From assembly GCA_946497265.1 (NCBI GenBank), contig CAMMKL010000075.1:1-9053 (forward strand): a stretch of 9,053 nt of DNA, written 5' to 3'. The notes under the pieces were generated by a model. It searched no databases and was not told the origin of the DNA. It saw only the letters and a program-made list of their open reading frames with translations. Source of the DNA: an uncultured Clostridia bacterium (GTDB taxonomy: Bacteria > Bacillota > Clostridia > Oscillospirales > Acutalibacteraceae). Numbering within the stretch: position 1 is the stretch's first letter; each line of letters begins with the position of its first letter. This document shows, one piece after another, positions 1 through 6,959 of this stretch. A program made the position numbers and the translations under genes.

Positions 1-1263
1 AAGCACGTTTTTTTGTAGGATCATTCCAACCGCATCCCTCAAAACCGAAAGGTCGTACTCCCTGACGTCCCGTCCGCCCACCTTGACGCAGCCTTGGGTA
101 ACGTCGTACAATCGTGGAATAAGCTGCACCAACGTGCTTTTTGCAGAGCCGGTACCTCCCAAAATACCTATGGTCTGCCCAGCTTTCAAACGCAGGGTTA
201 CGTTGGATAACGCATATTCCTGCGCTTCTGTACGATATTTAAACGACACGTTTTCAAATTCCACACTTCCATCCAGAACCTCTTTTACTGCATTTTCAGG
301 AGAAGTCAGGACGATGCGCTCATCCAAAACTTCGCTGATACGGTGCGCGCTGGCCAAAGAGCGTGTCAAAAGCAAAAATACATTGGCAATCATCATCAAA
401 GAATTCATAACCTGTAAAACATAACTTAAAAAGCCTGTCAAATCTCCAACATGGAGAGAGGAATCCAGAATCATATTCCCGCCAAACCATAAAATGAGAA
501 CGATGGCGGTATACATTACAAATTGAAACGCCGGAAGATTCAGTACTGCAAAATGAAAGGTCGTCCGGCTGGTATTCATTAAATCCAGGTTTACTTCCTG
601 AAATTTATCTTCCTGATATTTGCCTCTGACAAAGGCTTTCACGGCGCGGATTGCCGTAAGCCCTTCCTGCACGACATTATTGAGCCGGTCTACCACCTTC
701 TGCATACGGCTATACATCGGCCCGACTTTGCGAACAATAAAGAACAAGACGATCCCAAGCACAGGCGCACAGAACACAAATACAAAGGCGAGCTCCGGAT
801 TCATCCAAAACGACAAAGCGACACCCATAATCAGCATAACCGGACCGCGGACCAACGGGCGAAAACCACCGTTAATGGCATTTTGCAAAACCGTCACATC
901 GGTGGTCATCCGCGTAATCAAAGACGAGGTATCAAAATGATCCAGGTTGGAAAAAGAATAATTCTGGACGCGCTCGTACTGTGCTTCGCGGATCTGAGCA
1001 CCCCATCCATATGCCGTACGGGCGGCAAAGTGAGCGTAAAGTAGCCCGGTAATTAGTGCCAATATTGCGCAGATGCCCATTTGTAAGCCTTTTGTAAGAA
1101 TATAAGAGACGTCCCGATTGGCCACGCCGACATCGATCAGGTCGGCTATCAATACCGGGATGAACAACTCAAAACAAGTTTCCACCAGCACCAAAAATGC
1201 ACCGATGACCATATCTTTGCGGTAAGGGCCCATATATCTCAGCAACCGTTTTATATCCCGCAC
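1..1263 (-). CDS. ABC exporter half-transporter, fused membrane and ATPase domains (3' end outside window)
   Basis: This is a multidrug-type ABC exporter subunit that would couple ATP hydrolysis to export across the cytoplasmic membrane. The frame is open for all 421 codons to the left edge. The first 290 or so residues hold about six hydrophobic segments (type I exporter fold). The ATPase domain follows, with an A-loop Tyr at about 343, a Walker A GGTGSAKST at 369-377, and a Q-loop Gln at 417 in VGMILQKNVL. The signature motif, Walker B and H-loop (about 155 residues) lie beyond the window. The GTG start at 1261-1263 is chosen because AAGGGGG sits seven bases upstream and because MRDIKRLLRYMGPYRK is a typical N-terminus; the ATG at 1233 would remove it. 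The gene overlaps the marR end by 13 bases, so the two are cotranscribed and probably translationally coupled. MarR-linked exporters of this type usually work as heterodimers, so a second half-transporter probably lies to the left. The substrate cannot be told. Confidence 0.95.
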   Translation of the reverse strand, partial: MRDIKRLLRYMGPYRKDMVIGAFLVLVETCFELFIPVLIADLIDVGVANRDVSYILTKGLQMGICAILALITGLLYAHFAARTAYGWGAQIREAQYERVQNYSFSNLDHFDTSSLITRMTTDVTVLQNAINGGFRPLVRGPVMLIMGVALSFWMNPELAFVFVFCAPVLGIVLFFIVRKVGPMYSRMQKVVDRLNNVVQEGLTAIRAVKAFVRGKYQEDKFQEVNLDLMNTSRTTFHFAVLNLPAFQFVMYTAIVLILWFGGNMILDSSLHVGDLTGFLSYVLQVMNSLMMIANVFLLLTRSLASAHRISEVLDERIVLTSPENAVKEVLDGSVEFENVSFKYRTEAQEYALSNVTLRLKAGQTIGILGGTGSAKSTLVQLIPRLYDVTQGCVKVGGRDVREYDLSVLRDAVGMILQKNVL

Positions 1264-1694
1264 GATGCTTCCCCCTTCCCGGTTTGGAAGTTCAGATAAG
1301 CGCGAGAGAGAAAATCTGCAAAACGTTCCCGTTCTTCCAGGGTAAAGCCCTCCAGCATAATGCCCTCCATCTTCTTGTAATTCTCCCGCCAGATTTTTGC
1401 ATATTGCGCCCCACGTTCGGTAAGCTCAATAAAATCACTGCGCCGGCTTTCCTGATTCGTTTTGCGAACTACAAATCCACCTTTTTCCATCGTACACAGC
1501 ATCCGGGATACCGCGGCGGGGTCAATGGCAAAATACTCCGCCAGTTCCCGCTGGCTACAGGGCCCCTGGCCTTCCAAATAAACCAAAAGCTTCGGCTGGC
1601 CCGCTCCTAAACCGGATTCTCCTAAAAACGACCGAAGATAACCTCGCTCTGCATGCACCGTGCGATACAGCAGCATATGAAATGTATCCTCCAT
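1251..1694 (-). CDS. MarR-family transcriptional regulator
   Basis: This is a 147-residue winged-helix dimeric repressor of MarR type, a normal length for the family. The helix-turn-helix lies at about residues 47-72 (SQRELAEYFAIDPAAVSRML). The wing follows at about 75-95 and contains the conserved Arg/Asp stretch ESRRSDFIELTERG. The flanking N- and C-terminal helices should form the dimer interface. It is the first gene of an operon with the ABC exporter and overlaps its start. A palindrome pair lies at its own promoter, so autoregulation plus control of the exporter is the likely role, relieved by a small ligand or drug. That role is inferred from family and context; the ligand is unknown. 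The ATG at 1692-1694 is preceded by a G-rich ribosome binding site (AAGGGG at 1704-1709). Confidence 0.95.
   Translation of the reverse strand: MEDTFHMLLYRTVHAERGYLRSFLGESGLGAGQPKLLVYLEGQGPCSQRELAEYFAIDPAAVSRMLCTMEKGGFVVRKTNQESRRSDFIELTERGAQYAKIWRENYKKMEGIMLEGFTLEERERFADFLSRAYLNFQTGKGEASCGI
1271..1277 (-). promoter_or_regulatory. Ribosome binding site deciding the GTG start of the ABC exporter
   Basis: The minus strand reads AAGGGGG here, seven bases before the GTG at 1261-1263. It lies inside the last codons of marR. No comparable site precedes the in-frame ATG at 1231-1233, so the GTG start is preferred. Confidence 0.7.
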
Positions 1695-1716
1695 CAGCCC
1701 CCACCCCTTGAGTAGA

Positions 1717-1745
1717 TTGATATATCAACAATTGATATATCAATT
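1717..1745. promoter_or_regulatory. Tandem palindromic operator, probable MarR binding sites
   Basis: The 12-bp perfect palindrome TTGATATATCAA occurs twice, at 1717-1728 and 1732-1743, separated by three bases (15 bp centre to centre). The second copy extends to a 16-bp perfect palindrome, AATTGATATATCAATT, at 1730-1745. The pair covers the expected transcription start and touches the -10 box of the marR promoter. MarR dimers typically bind AT-rich palindromes of this kind and block RNA polymerase. Assignment to this MarR protein is an inference from position. Confidence 0.8.
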
Positions 1746-1770
1746 ATACTACCGTGGTTACAATTGTCAA
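1743..1770 (-). promoter_or_regulatory. Consensus sigma-A type promoter of the marR-ABC operon
   Basis: On the minus strand a perfect -35 TTGACA (1765-1770) and a perfect -10 TATAAT (1743-1748) are separated by 16 bases. Transcription would start near 1736, inside the palindromes, giving a leader of about 40 bases before the marR ATG. A promoter this close to consensus would be strongly active unless repressed, which fits the operators lying on it. Confidence 0.85.
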
Positions 1771-1904
1771 TGGAGCATCGTCATTTCCCTTACGCCATTT
1801 TGATCCAGGGAAAACCGAAAACATTGTTACAAAGCACGAATGATGCACAAAGGAAGACCGTACCATGGATTAAGCAAGCCGGACGACCCCTAAAGTATTG
1901 AAAG

Positions 1905-2717
1905 TCAAGCCCGATTTGCAATCTTAATCATGACTTGTGTGACGTATTCCTTTTCACCAGCAATCATAAAATCGTTCAGTTCTTGTTCAAAGGCATACCC
2001 AGTAAGTTTCAGTTGATGTGAACAGGCATAGTCCAGCATCTTAGCGTATAACTCTGGTAGCCTGTCCCACTTACCTTTCAAATAACCGCATAGATATGTT
2101 CCCTTGGGTTTTAGCATTACATGGCCCTGTTTTTCGTGTTCAGTCGCTAAGGCATATAGGCCGTCGTAACTTTCAAATTTTTTTGTTTGTATTTTCTCCA
2201 AAGAGATATAGCTTCCAACGCCGTCCCGATACTGTTCGGGCGGCCAGATGCTTTGAATATATTGAAAGACTTTTATTACATCATCTTCTTCAAATTCATA
2301 GGGTACGGTTAATAGATATTCTTCTTTGAAATCGTCTATTTTTATGCTCATATCGTTGATTTGCCGACAAAGGAGAAGATGTTCCTTTTTTTGGGCTAGA
2401 ACAGATTTGACCTTTTTTAACTTCCTGATTTCCATATCAATTTCCTTTTGTTTACAGGATACCGTCTCAAGAAATCTCTGTTCATGGAACGCATGAACAA
2501 ATTCCCGGATTTCTGCAATGCTCAGATTGATTTCTTTCAACATTCGGATGTATTCAAAATCTAAGCTTTGTGAATACTCATAGTATCTATATCCATTTTT
2601 GCCTCTATATCGTGGAGAAAATAAACCAATGTTGTCATAATAATGCAATGTTCTCTTGTTTACCTTGTGCAATTTTGCAAATTGTGCCGTCGTGAGTTTT
2701 AATGTATTTTTGTTCAT
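1905..2717 (-). CDS. MerR-family regulator with GyrI-like effector-binding domain
   Basis: This 270-residue protein has the layout of BmrR/BltR-type multidrug regulators. The winged helix is at about residues 7-75, with the family hallmark RTLHYYDNIGLFSP at 22-35 and NGYRYYEYS at 41-49. A charged coiled-coil dimerisation helix runs over about 85-118. From about 125 to the end there is a GyrI-like ligand-binding domain, including GTYLCGYLKGKW (206-217) and a final strand VTQVMIKI. Such proteins bend DNA at promoters with long spacers and activate efflux or modification genes when a drug binds. The ATG is set by AAGGAGG at 2724-2730. It diverges from the acetyltransferase gene at 2798, its likely target. 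The DNA is noticeably more AT-rich than marR or the helicase gene, suggesting acquisition by transfer. The ligand is unknown. No clear terminator was found downstream. Confidence 0.93.
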   Translation of the reverse strand: MNKNTLKLTTAQFAKLHKVNKRTLHYYDNIGLFSPRYRGKNGYRYYEYSQSLDFEYIRMLKEINLSIAEIREFVHAFHEQRFLETVSCKQKEIDMEIRKLKKVKSVLAQKKEHLLLCRQINDMSIKIDDFKEEYLLTVPYEFEEDDVIKVFQYIQSIWPPEQYRDGVGSYISLEKIQTKKFESYDGLYALATEHEKQGHVMLKPKGTYLCGYLKGKWDRLPELYAKMLDYACSHQLKLTGYAFEQELNDFMIAGEKEYVTQVMIKIANRA

Positions 2718-2758
2718 AAAAAACCTCCTTGACTTTACATCTGCTGTATCGTTTAAGC

Positions 2759-2772
2759 TTAGTATATACTAA
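2759..2772. promoter_or_regulatory. 14-bp palindrome in the merR/acetyltransferase divergent control region
   Basis: The perfect palindrome TTAGTATATACTAA lies in the 80 bases between the two divergent starts. It contains TATACT on both strands (2765-2770 plus, 2761-2766 minus), each a plausible -10 box for one of the two genes. Neither has a good -35 at 17 bases. On the plus strand a TTGACT or TTTACA lies 20-25 bases or more upstream, so activator-dependent transcription is possible. It may be an operator, overlapping promoters, or both; binding by the MerR protein is inferred only from position. Confidence 0.55.
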
Positions 2773-2797
2773 ACAAATGGAAAGGAAAAGGCAACAG

Positions 2798-3424
2798 ATG
2801 GAAAACAAAGTAGTATTAAGAGAACTAGAGAACAAAGATTTACCTGCATTGGAGGATGTGATACGCAAAACATGGAACTATGATAAATTCGCAACTCCTA
2901 AAACTGCGGAGAAACTGGCAAAGGTCTATCTGGCAACGTGCCTTACAAACCAAACTTATACATGTGTGGCAGAAATCAATGGTATTCCAGCCGGATTGAT
3001 TTTAGGGAAGAACATAGAAAAACATCGATGCCCAATAAAATACCGTCTACGTCAAATATCGGCATTGTGCAGCATGCTGATCTCAAAGGAAGGACGAGGA
3101 ATTCTAAATTTTTATAAAAATGTTGACGATATAGATAATACACTTTTAAAACAATGCGATAAGGATTATAAAGGGGAAATTGCCCTCTTTGCAATTTCTC
3201 CAGAATATAGAGGTCTGGGAATTGGAAAGGAGTTATTCCAATCCCTATTAGCTTATATGAAAAGGGAAAGCGTAAAAGAATTTTATCTTTATACAGATAC
3301 GAGTTGCAATTTTGGCTTTTATGAACATCAAGGCATGGTTCGTCAACAGCAATACAAACATCTCATCAACATAAAAGGACAAAAAGGCGAGCTGGAATTT
3401 TATCTTTATGATATGACTGTATAA
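2798..3424 (+). CDS. GNAT-family N-acetyltransferase
   Basis: This 208-residue protein would transfer an acetyl group from acetyl-CoA to an amine on a small molecule or protein. Motif A, the acetyl-CoA pyrophosphate loop, is FAISPEYRGLGIGKELFQSL at 131-150, with the R-G-x-G-x-G/K core at 138-144. Motif B follows at about 162-181 and contains YTDTSCNFGFYEHQGM, typical of the Asn/Tyr region of GNAT enzymes. The N-terminal half is less typical of the family. The start at 2798 is chosen because AAGGAAAAGG lies 6 bases upstream. Longer frames beginning at 2729 or 2777 run through the merR promoter region or lack a ribosome site. It is the only plus-strand gene here. Pairing with a drug-responsive MerR type suggests resistance or detoxification, but the substrate cannot be read from the sequence. 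It is AT-rich like merR. Confidence 0.9.
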   Translation: MENKVVLRELENKDLPALEDVIRKTWNYDKFATPKTAEKLAKVYLATCLTNQTYTCVAEINGIPAGLILGKNIEKHRCPIKYRLRQISALCSMLISKEGRGILNFYKNVDDIDNTLLKQCDKDYKGEIALFAISPEYRGLGIGKELFQSLLAYMKRESVKEFYLYTDTSCNFGFYEHQGMVRQQQYKHLINIKGQKGELEFYLYDMTV

Positions 3425-3487
3425 CGCCAATCTTTTTATCGTCCGAATTTTCACTTTGCTCTGTGAAATGTGATGTTAACCTATGTG

Positions 3488-3520
3488 AAAAAGGGAGATA
3501 CGCAATTTTGTGTATCCCCC
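3488..3520 (-). terminator. Intrinsic terminator downstream of the PHP-helicase gene
   Basis: On the minus strand a stem of nine pairs (GGGGGATAC with GTATCTCCC, one G-U pair) is extended internally by a short CA/TG pairing. It is followed directly by TTTTT (3488-3492). It lies about 100 bases past the helicase stop codon. No U-tract follows on the plus strand, so it does not look like a terminator for the acetyltransferase. Confidence 0.7.
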
Positions 3521-3587
3521 CACTCATCCAGTGTCATAGCAAGATCCATCCATCTGTAAAAAATCCAGTGGTATATGCTGTTAGATA

Positions 3588-3600
3588 CCGTATGATACGG
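3588..3600. repeat. Small palindrome between the two terminator candidates
   Basis: CCGTATGATACGG is a perfect inverted repeat around a single central base. As RNA it could form only a four-pair stem with a five-base loop, and no U-tract follows, so it is not called a terminator. A protein site is possible but unsupported. A further 6-bp inverted repeat (TTTCAC/GTGAAA, 3449-3468) lies just after the acetyltransferase gene, also without a U-tract. Confidence 0.35.
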
Positions 3601-3612
3601 ATTAACAGACTC

Positions 3613-6600
3613 CTAAAAAAAACGGAGTTGTTCCGTACTTGTATATTTTTTATCCGGCATAGCTCTGCTTTTTTGTAAGGCGTCTTGAGGAATTTCCGAC
3701 AGAAACGATGACGGTTCCTGCGAAGCCGATAAAACTAATTTTTCCTGTGCCCGGGTGATCCCTACATAGAAAAGCCGTCTTTCTTCCTCTACATCTGTTA
3801 TACGGCCGGGCATGTCCAATGGCAACAAACCCTTGCGAACCCCACAAAGGAATACACAGGGGAATTCCAAACCCTTTGCGGCATGCAGCGTCATCAGGGA
3901 AACTGTGTCGGAAGAATAGGCACGGCTGGAACTTCGTGCGATATCGCTTTCTTGCCCTAAGGTCAGATTTTCCAGGAATTCCGCCATACAACCGTGAAAT
4001 ACCGCCATATGAAGCAGTTTATCCAGGTTTGGCTGTTGCGTTAAACCGCTTTCTTTTACAAAATCCGCCAGCAATTTTTGCGGCTTGTTTTTGGTAACTC
4101 TTGGTAAAAAAACATTGATCAATTCCGCACATTTTATTAGCGACGGCTCTTTCGCAAACGGATCGATGCATTCCTTAATCATTGTTTCGAGCGGTTTAAT
4201 GTTTTCGCCACGCTCGGCCAAGGAGCGTAGCAAACGACCGGCAGCCTCTTCGGGGCAATGCAATACAGCCTTCAGACAAATACGCAGAGAAAGAATATCC
4301 CGAGGATTCAGCAAAAAACGGAAGAATCCCAGCACCCCGCGCACCTGCGGATCGGAGAGCAAACTTTCCCTCCCGACCACTACATAAGGTATTCCTTCCG
4401 TTCGAAGGCACTTTTCTAACACATGGGCTTGTCTATGGGTACGATAAAGAACAGCTATGTCGGAAAACCCTTTGACCCGCCCTTGCACATCCTGATTTTG
4501 GGCGTCCAGCATGTCAATGCCTCCTACTAGGCGATTGATTTCCTTGGCGATCCAAACGGCTTCTGAGAAATCGTCTATGGCCGTACACAAGCGCACTTTC
4601 TCTCCGTTTGCCCTCTTGGCATCCAAAAGGCGGCCGCCGGGCAGGGCGGCGGAGTTATGAGCGATAACGGGCAAGGCACACTGCAAAATCTCTGGGATAG
4701 AGCGATAGTTTTGTACCAAGCGGATTTCACGAAGCCCCGGATAGTCCAAAGCAAACCGCGCAAAACAGTTGGCATTCGAACCGCGAAATCCATAAATGGC
4801 TTGGTCTGGATCTCCAATGACAAATATGCTTTTATTCTTTTGGCTCCATGCACGGATCAAGCGGTATTGCACATCGTTAATGTCCTGCAATTCATCAACC
4901 AGCAGATAAGAAAAAGCCTTTGTGTAGGGAGCAAGGGCGGTTCCTTCCTCAAACCAGGTGAGTGTCTGCAAAAGCAGGTCGTCAAAATCCAAAACGCCGT
5001 ATTCCTTTAACCGGGCTTGATAACGCGCAAACATTTCTTCGGAAAACGTTGTCTCCCCGTCACGATTTAAATGATTTTTCCGTCTGGATATTTCGTGCAG
5101 CAATTTTTGTGGGGAACCTTTTTCGCCCGTTTCGTGCAGGATATCCTCAGCAATTAGCAAAGCTTCGTAATCTTCCAGGAGGGTAATAGGGCCGTCCCGC
5201 TTCGTCAAAAGCTGCAGGCAGATTGCATGGAACGTCCCAATCCTCATACCGCGTACCGCATGCTTTGACCCCAGCTCTTTCTGTAACCGTTCCCGCATCT
5301 CTGCCGCCGCCTTGTTCGTAAAGGTAACTGCGGTGATTTCCGAAGGCTTTACGCCCCGTTCCTTTATTAGATAAACGATTCGGGAGACAAGCGTTCTCGT
5401 TTTTCCGGTTCCTGGTCCTGCAATCACCGCAACCGCCCGCTCGAAAGCCGTTACCGCCTCCTTCTGTTCTTGATTGAGCCCTGTAAGGAGTGGCGCTGGA
5501 TTACTCAGAGACAAAGCGGGTGCAGAGGGCCCATTTACAGGGTCCGGAGCAGACGGCGTTGCCGGAAGATTGGCCTTTTTCCGGCAGGCAGGGGCTGTTT
5601 TTTTCTCACACGGCTGCACGCCAAAAAAGGAAACCTGACCGGCCAACGCGCCGATCTCTTCCGCGCTCAACAAATGGATCTTCCCATACTCCCCATCGTA
5701 GCCCGGCAGGATTTCCACTTGGCCGCACCGCATCCGACGGATGCCTTCCGCTACTAATAGGCCCGCCTCCCGCTCAATCTCAGAAAGCGGCGCCTCCCGC
5801 AGGATATAAAACTCAGGCCCTAAAGCATGAAGCATTTCTTCATAACGCCGTTTCGCCTTAATGCTGGCCGACGATACGCCCATACAGGCTGCGATTACCT
5901 CCGGCAGCGGGATCAGGCTTTCGTACGGCCGCCCGTTGGGAGGGCGGTATCCTTCGGGGCGGTCGGCCAGGCTTTCTACCCGATGCAGAACCCCCACCGT
6001 AATCTTTTTACCGCATACCGGGCATTTTCCGCCTGCTTCTACCGTTTCGGAAGGAGTAAGGCAAAGTTTACAGTTTCGATGGCCGTCAAAATGATACTTT
6101 CCTTCTTCCGGGAAAAATTCGATCGTACCGGCAAACGACTCCCCATCCCGGTCGGTAAGAGCCGAACAAAGGGCGGGATAGGAACATTGCGTATGCAAGA
6201 TGTTCGCTTCCCGGCCAAGCTTGGCGGGTGAATGTGCGTCCGAATTGGATACCAGCGTGTATCCGTCCAGAGCGGAAAGCCTCCAATTCATAGAAGGATC
6301 GGAAGAAAGCCCTGTTTCCAGAGCATGTATGTAGGGCGTCATATCCCCAAAGCACTCCTCTATGGTGTCAAACCCGGAAAAAGCCCCAAACAGGGAAAAA
6401 TGCGGCGTCCAAATGTGTGCAGGGATGAAGATCGCCTGCGGGCAACAGTCCAGTGTAATTTCCAGCAGATCCCGGCTATCAAGGCCCAGGATAGGGCGGC
6501 CGTCAGAGTGAAGGTTCCCTATTGCTTCCAGCCTTAAAGAAAGGCGCTCGGCAGCCTCCAGGTTGGGCAGCAAAATCACGTTGTGCACCTTTCGTACCCG

Positions 6601-6894
6601 GCCGTTTTTCTTATATATCGAACTGATTTCACCTGATAAGACAAAGCGCGGACGTTCTTCTCGCCCTGCCAACCGCTCTGAAAAGCGGAATTCGTCTTTT
6701 AATTCATACAGGCCTTCTTCGGCAGGCTGTAATTTTTCTTTTAATTCTTTCCGCCAGGCCGGATGGGTAAAATCCCCAGTGCCTAACAGTCCAATCCCTT
6801 TCCGCCGTGCCCAAAGATCCAAATATTCCGGGATGCAATCCTTGCTGGTGGCCCTGGAATAGCTGGAATGAATATGTAAATCCGCAATAAACAT
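3613..6894 (-). CDS. Fusion of endonuclease Q-like PHP nuclease with UvrD/PcrA-like DNA helicase
   Basis: This 1093-residue protein has two complete modules. Residues 1-270 form a PHP metal-hydrolase domain: D5-L-H7-I-H9, GTGDFTH (D41, H44), GEIS (E89), H104, PAHIWTPH (H160, H165) and SDAH (D219, H221). A Zn-ribbon follows (C276, C279, C291, C294), then a helical part to about 415. This is the COG1379/TIGR00375 layout shared with endonuclease Q, which nicks 5' of deaminated bases and abasic sites. Residues 420-470 are a Pro/Ala-rich linker. From 471 comes a superfamily 1A helicase: Q motif Q475, Walker A AGPGTGKT (492-499), Ia TFTNKAAAEM, Ib GTFH, II VDELQD (666-671), III GDPDQAIYGFRG, IV QNYRS (R731), V TLHAAKGLEF, VI YVGITRA (R1048). 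All catalytic motifs are present. About 40 residues follow motif VI, so the PcrA Tudor-like tail is absent. GGCGGAG precedes the ATG. Nicking followed by 3'-5' unwinding in DNA repair is inferred. Confidence 0.95.
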   Translation of the reverse strand: MFIADLHIHSSYSRATSKDCIPEYLDLWARRKGIGLLGTGDFTHPAWRKELKEKLQPAEEGLYELKDEFRFSERLAGREERPRFVLSGEISSIYKKNGRVRKVHNVILLPNLEAAERLSLRLEAIGNLHSDGRPILGLDSRDLLEITLDCCPQAIFIPAHIWTPHFSLFGAFSGFDTIEECFGDMTPYIHALETGLSSDPSMNWRLSALDGYTLVSNSDAHSPAKLGREANILHTQCSYPALCSALTDRDGESFAGTIEFFPEEGKYHFDGHRNCKLCLTPSETVEAGGKCPVCGKKITVGVLHRVESLADRPEGYRPPNGRPYESLIPLPEVIAACMGVSSASIKAKRRYEEMLHALGPEFYILREAPLSEIEREAGLLVAEGIRRMRCGQVEILPGYDGEYGKIHLLSAEEIGALAGQVSFFGVQPCEKKTAPACRKKANLPATPSAPDPVNGPSAPALSLSNPAPLLTGLNQEQKEAVTAFERAVAVIAGPGTGKTRTLVSRIVYLIKERGVKPSEITAVTFTNKAAAEMRERLQKELGSKHAVRGMRIGTFHAICLQLLTKRDGPITLLEDYEALLIAEDILHETGEKGSPQKLLHEISRRKNHLNRDGETTFSEEMFARYQARLKEYGVLDFDDLLLQTLTWFEEGTALAPYTKAFSYLLVDELQDINDVQYRLIRAWSQKNKSIFVIGDPDQAIYGFRGSNANCFARFALDYPGLREIRLVQNYRSIPEILQCALPVIAHNSAALPGGRLLDAKRANGEKVRLCTAIDDFSEAVWIAKEINRLVGGIDMLDAQNQDVQGRVKGFSDIAVLYRTHRQAHVLEKCLRTEGIPYVVVGRESLLSDPQVRGVLGFFRFLLNPRDILSLRICLKAVLHCPEEAAGRLLRSLAERGENIKPLETMIKECIDPFAKEPSLIKCAELINVFLPRVTKNKPQKLLADFVKESGLTQQPNLDKLLHMAVFHGCMAEFLENLTLGQESDIARSSSRAYSSDTVSLMTLHAAKGLEFPCVFLCGVRKGLLPLDMPGRITDVEEERRLFYVGITRAQEKLVLSASQEPSSFLSEIPQDALQKSRAMPDKKYTSTEQLRFF
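3615..3636 (-). terminator. Possible intrinsic terminator overlapping the helicase stop codon
   Basis: On the minus strand ACGGA, a five-base loop and TCCGT are followed by a run of eight T (the first belongs to the stem). The TAG stop codon (3613-3615) sits at the end of that T-run. The last codons encode QLRFF. The stem is only five pairs, so efficiency may be modest. The stronger hairpin at 3488-3520 may act as backup. Confidence 0.5.
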
Positions 6895-6959
6895 GGCAAA
6901 TCTCCGCCTTTTTTCATAGTTCGTATAGCTTCACAAAGATATAGCGATACGGCTCCTCT

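Noticed and set aside
83..940. Two plus-strand frames (83-424 and 620-940)
   Set aside because: They lie antisense to a continuous ABC exporter frame with clear motifs, and their translations resemble no family.
1695..1711. G-rich run before marR as a possible G-quadruplex
   Set aside because: Only two runs of three or more G are present, and the stretch is explained by a ribosome binding site.
2729..2797. Longer start for the acetyltransferase (MTLHLLYRLS...)
   Set aside because: It would begin inside the merR ribosome binding site and read through the divergent promoter region. The ATG at 2798 has a ribosome site and gives a normal GNAT N-terminus.
3449..3468. Inverted repeat TTTCAC/GTGAAA as terminator of the acetyltransferase gene
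   Set aside because: The stem is short and AT-rich and no T-run follows on either strand.
3819..6862. Many plus-strand and minus-strand frames inside the PHP-helicase gene
   Set aside because: They are other-frame shadows of a 1093-residue protein whose motifs are intact from end to end, and none shows family motifs of its own.
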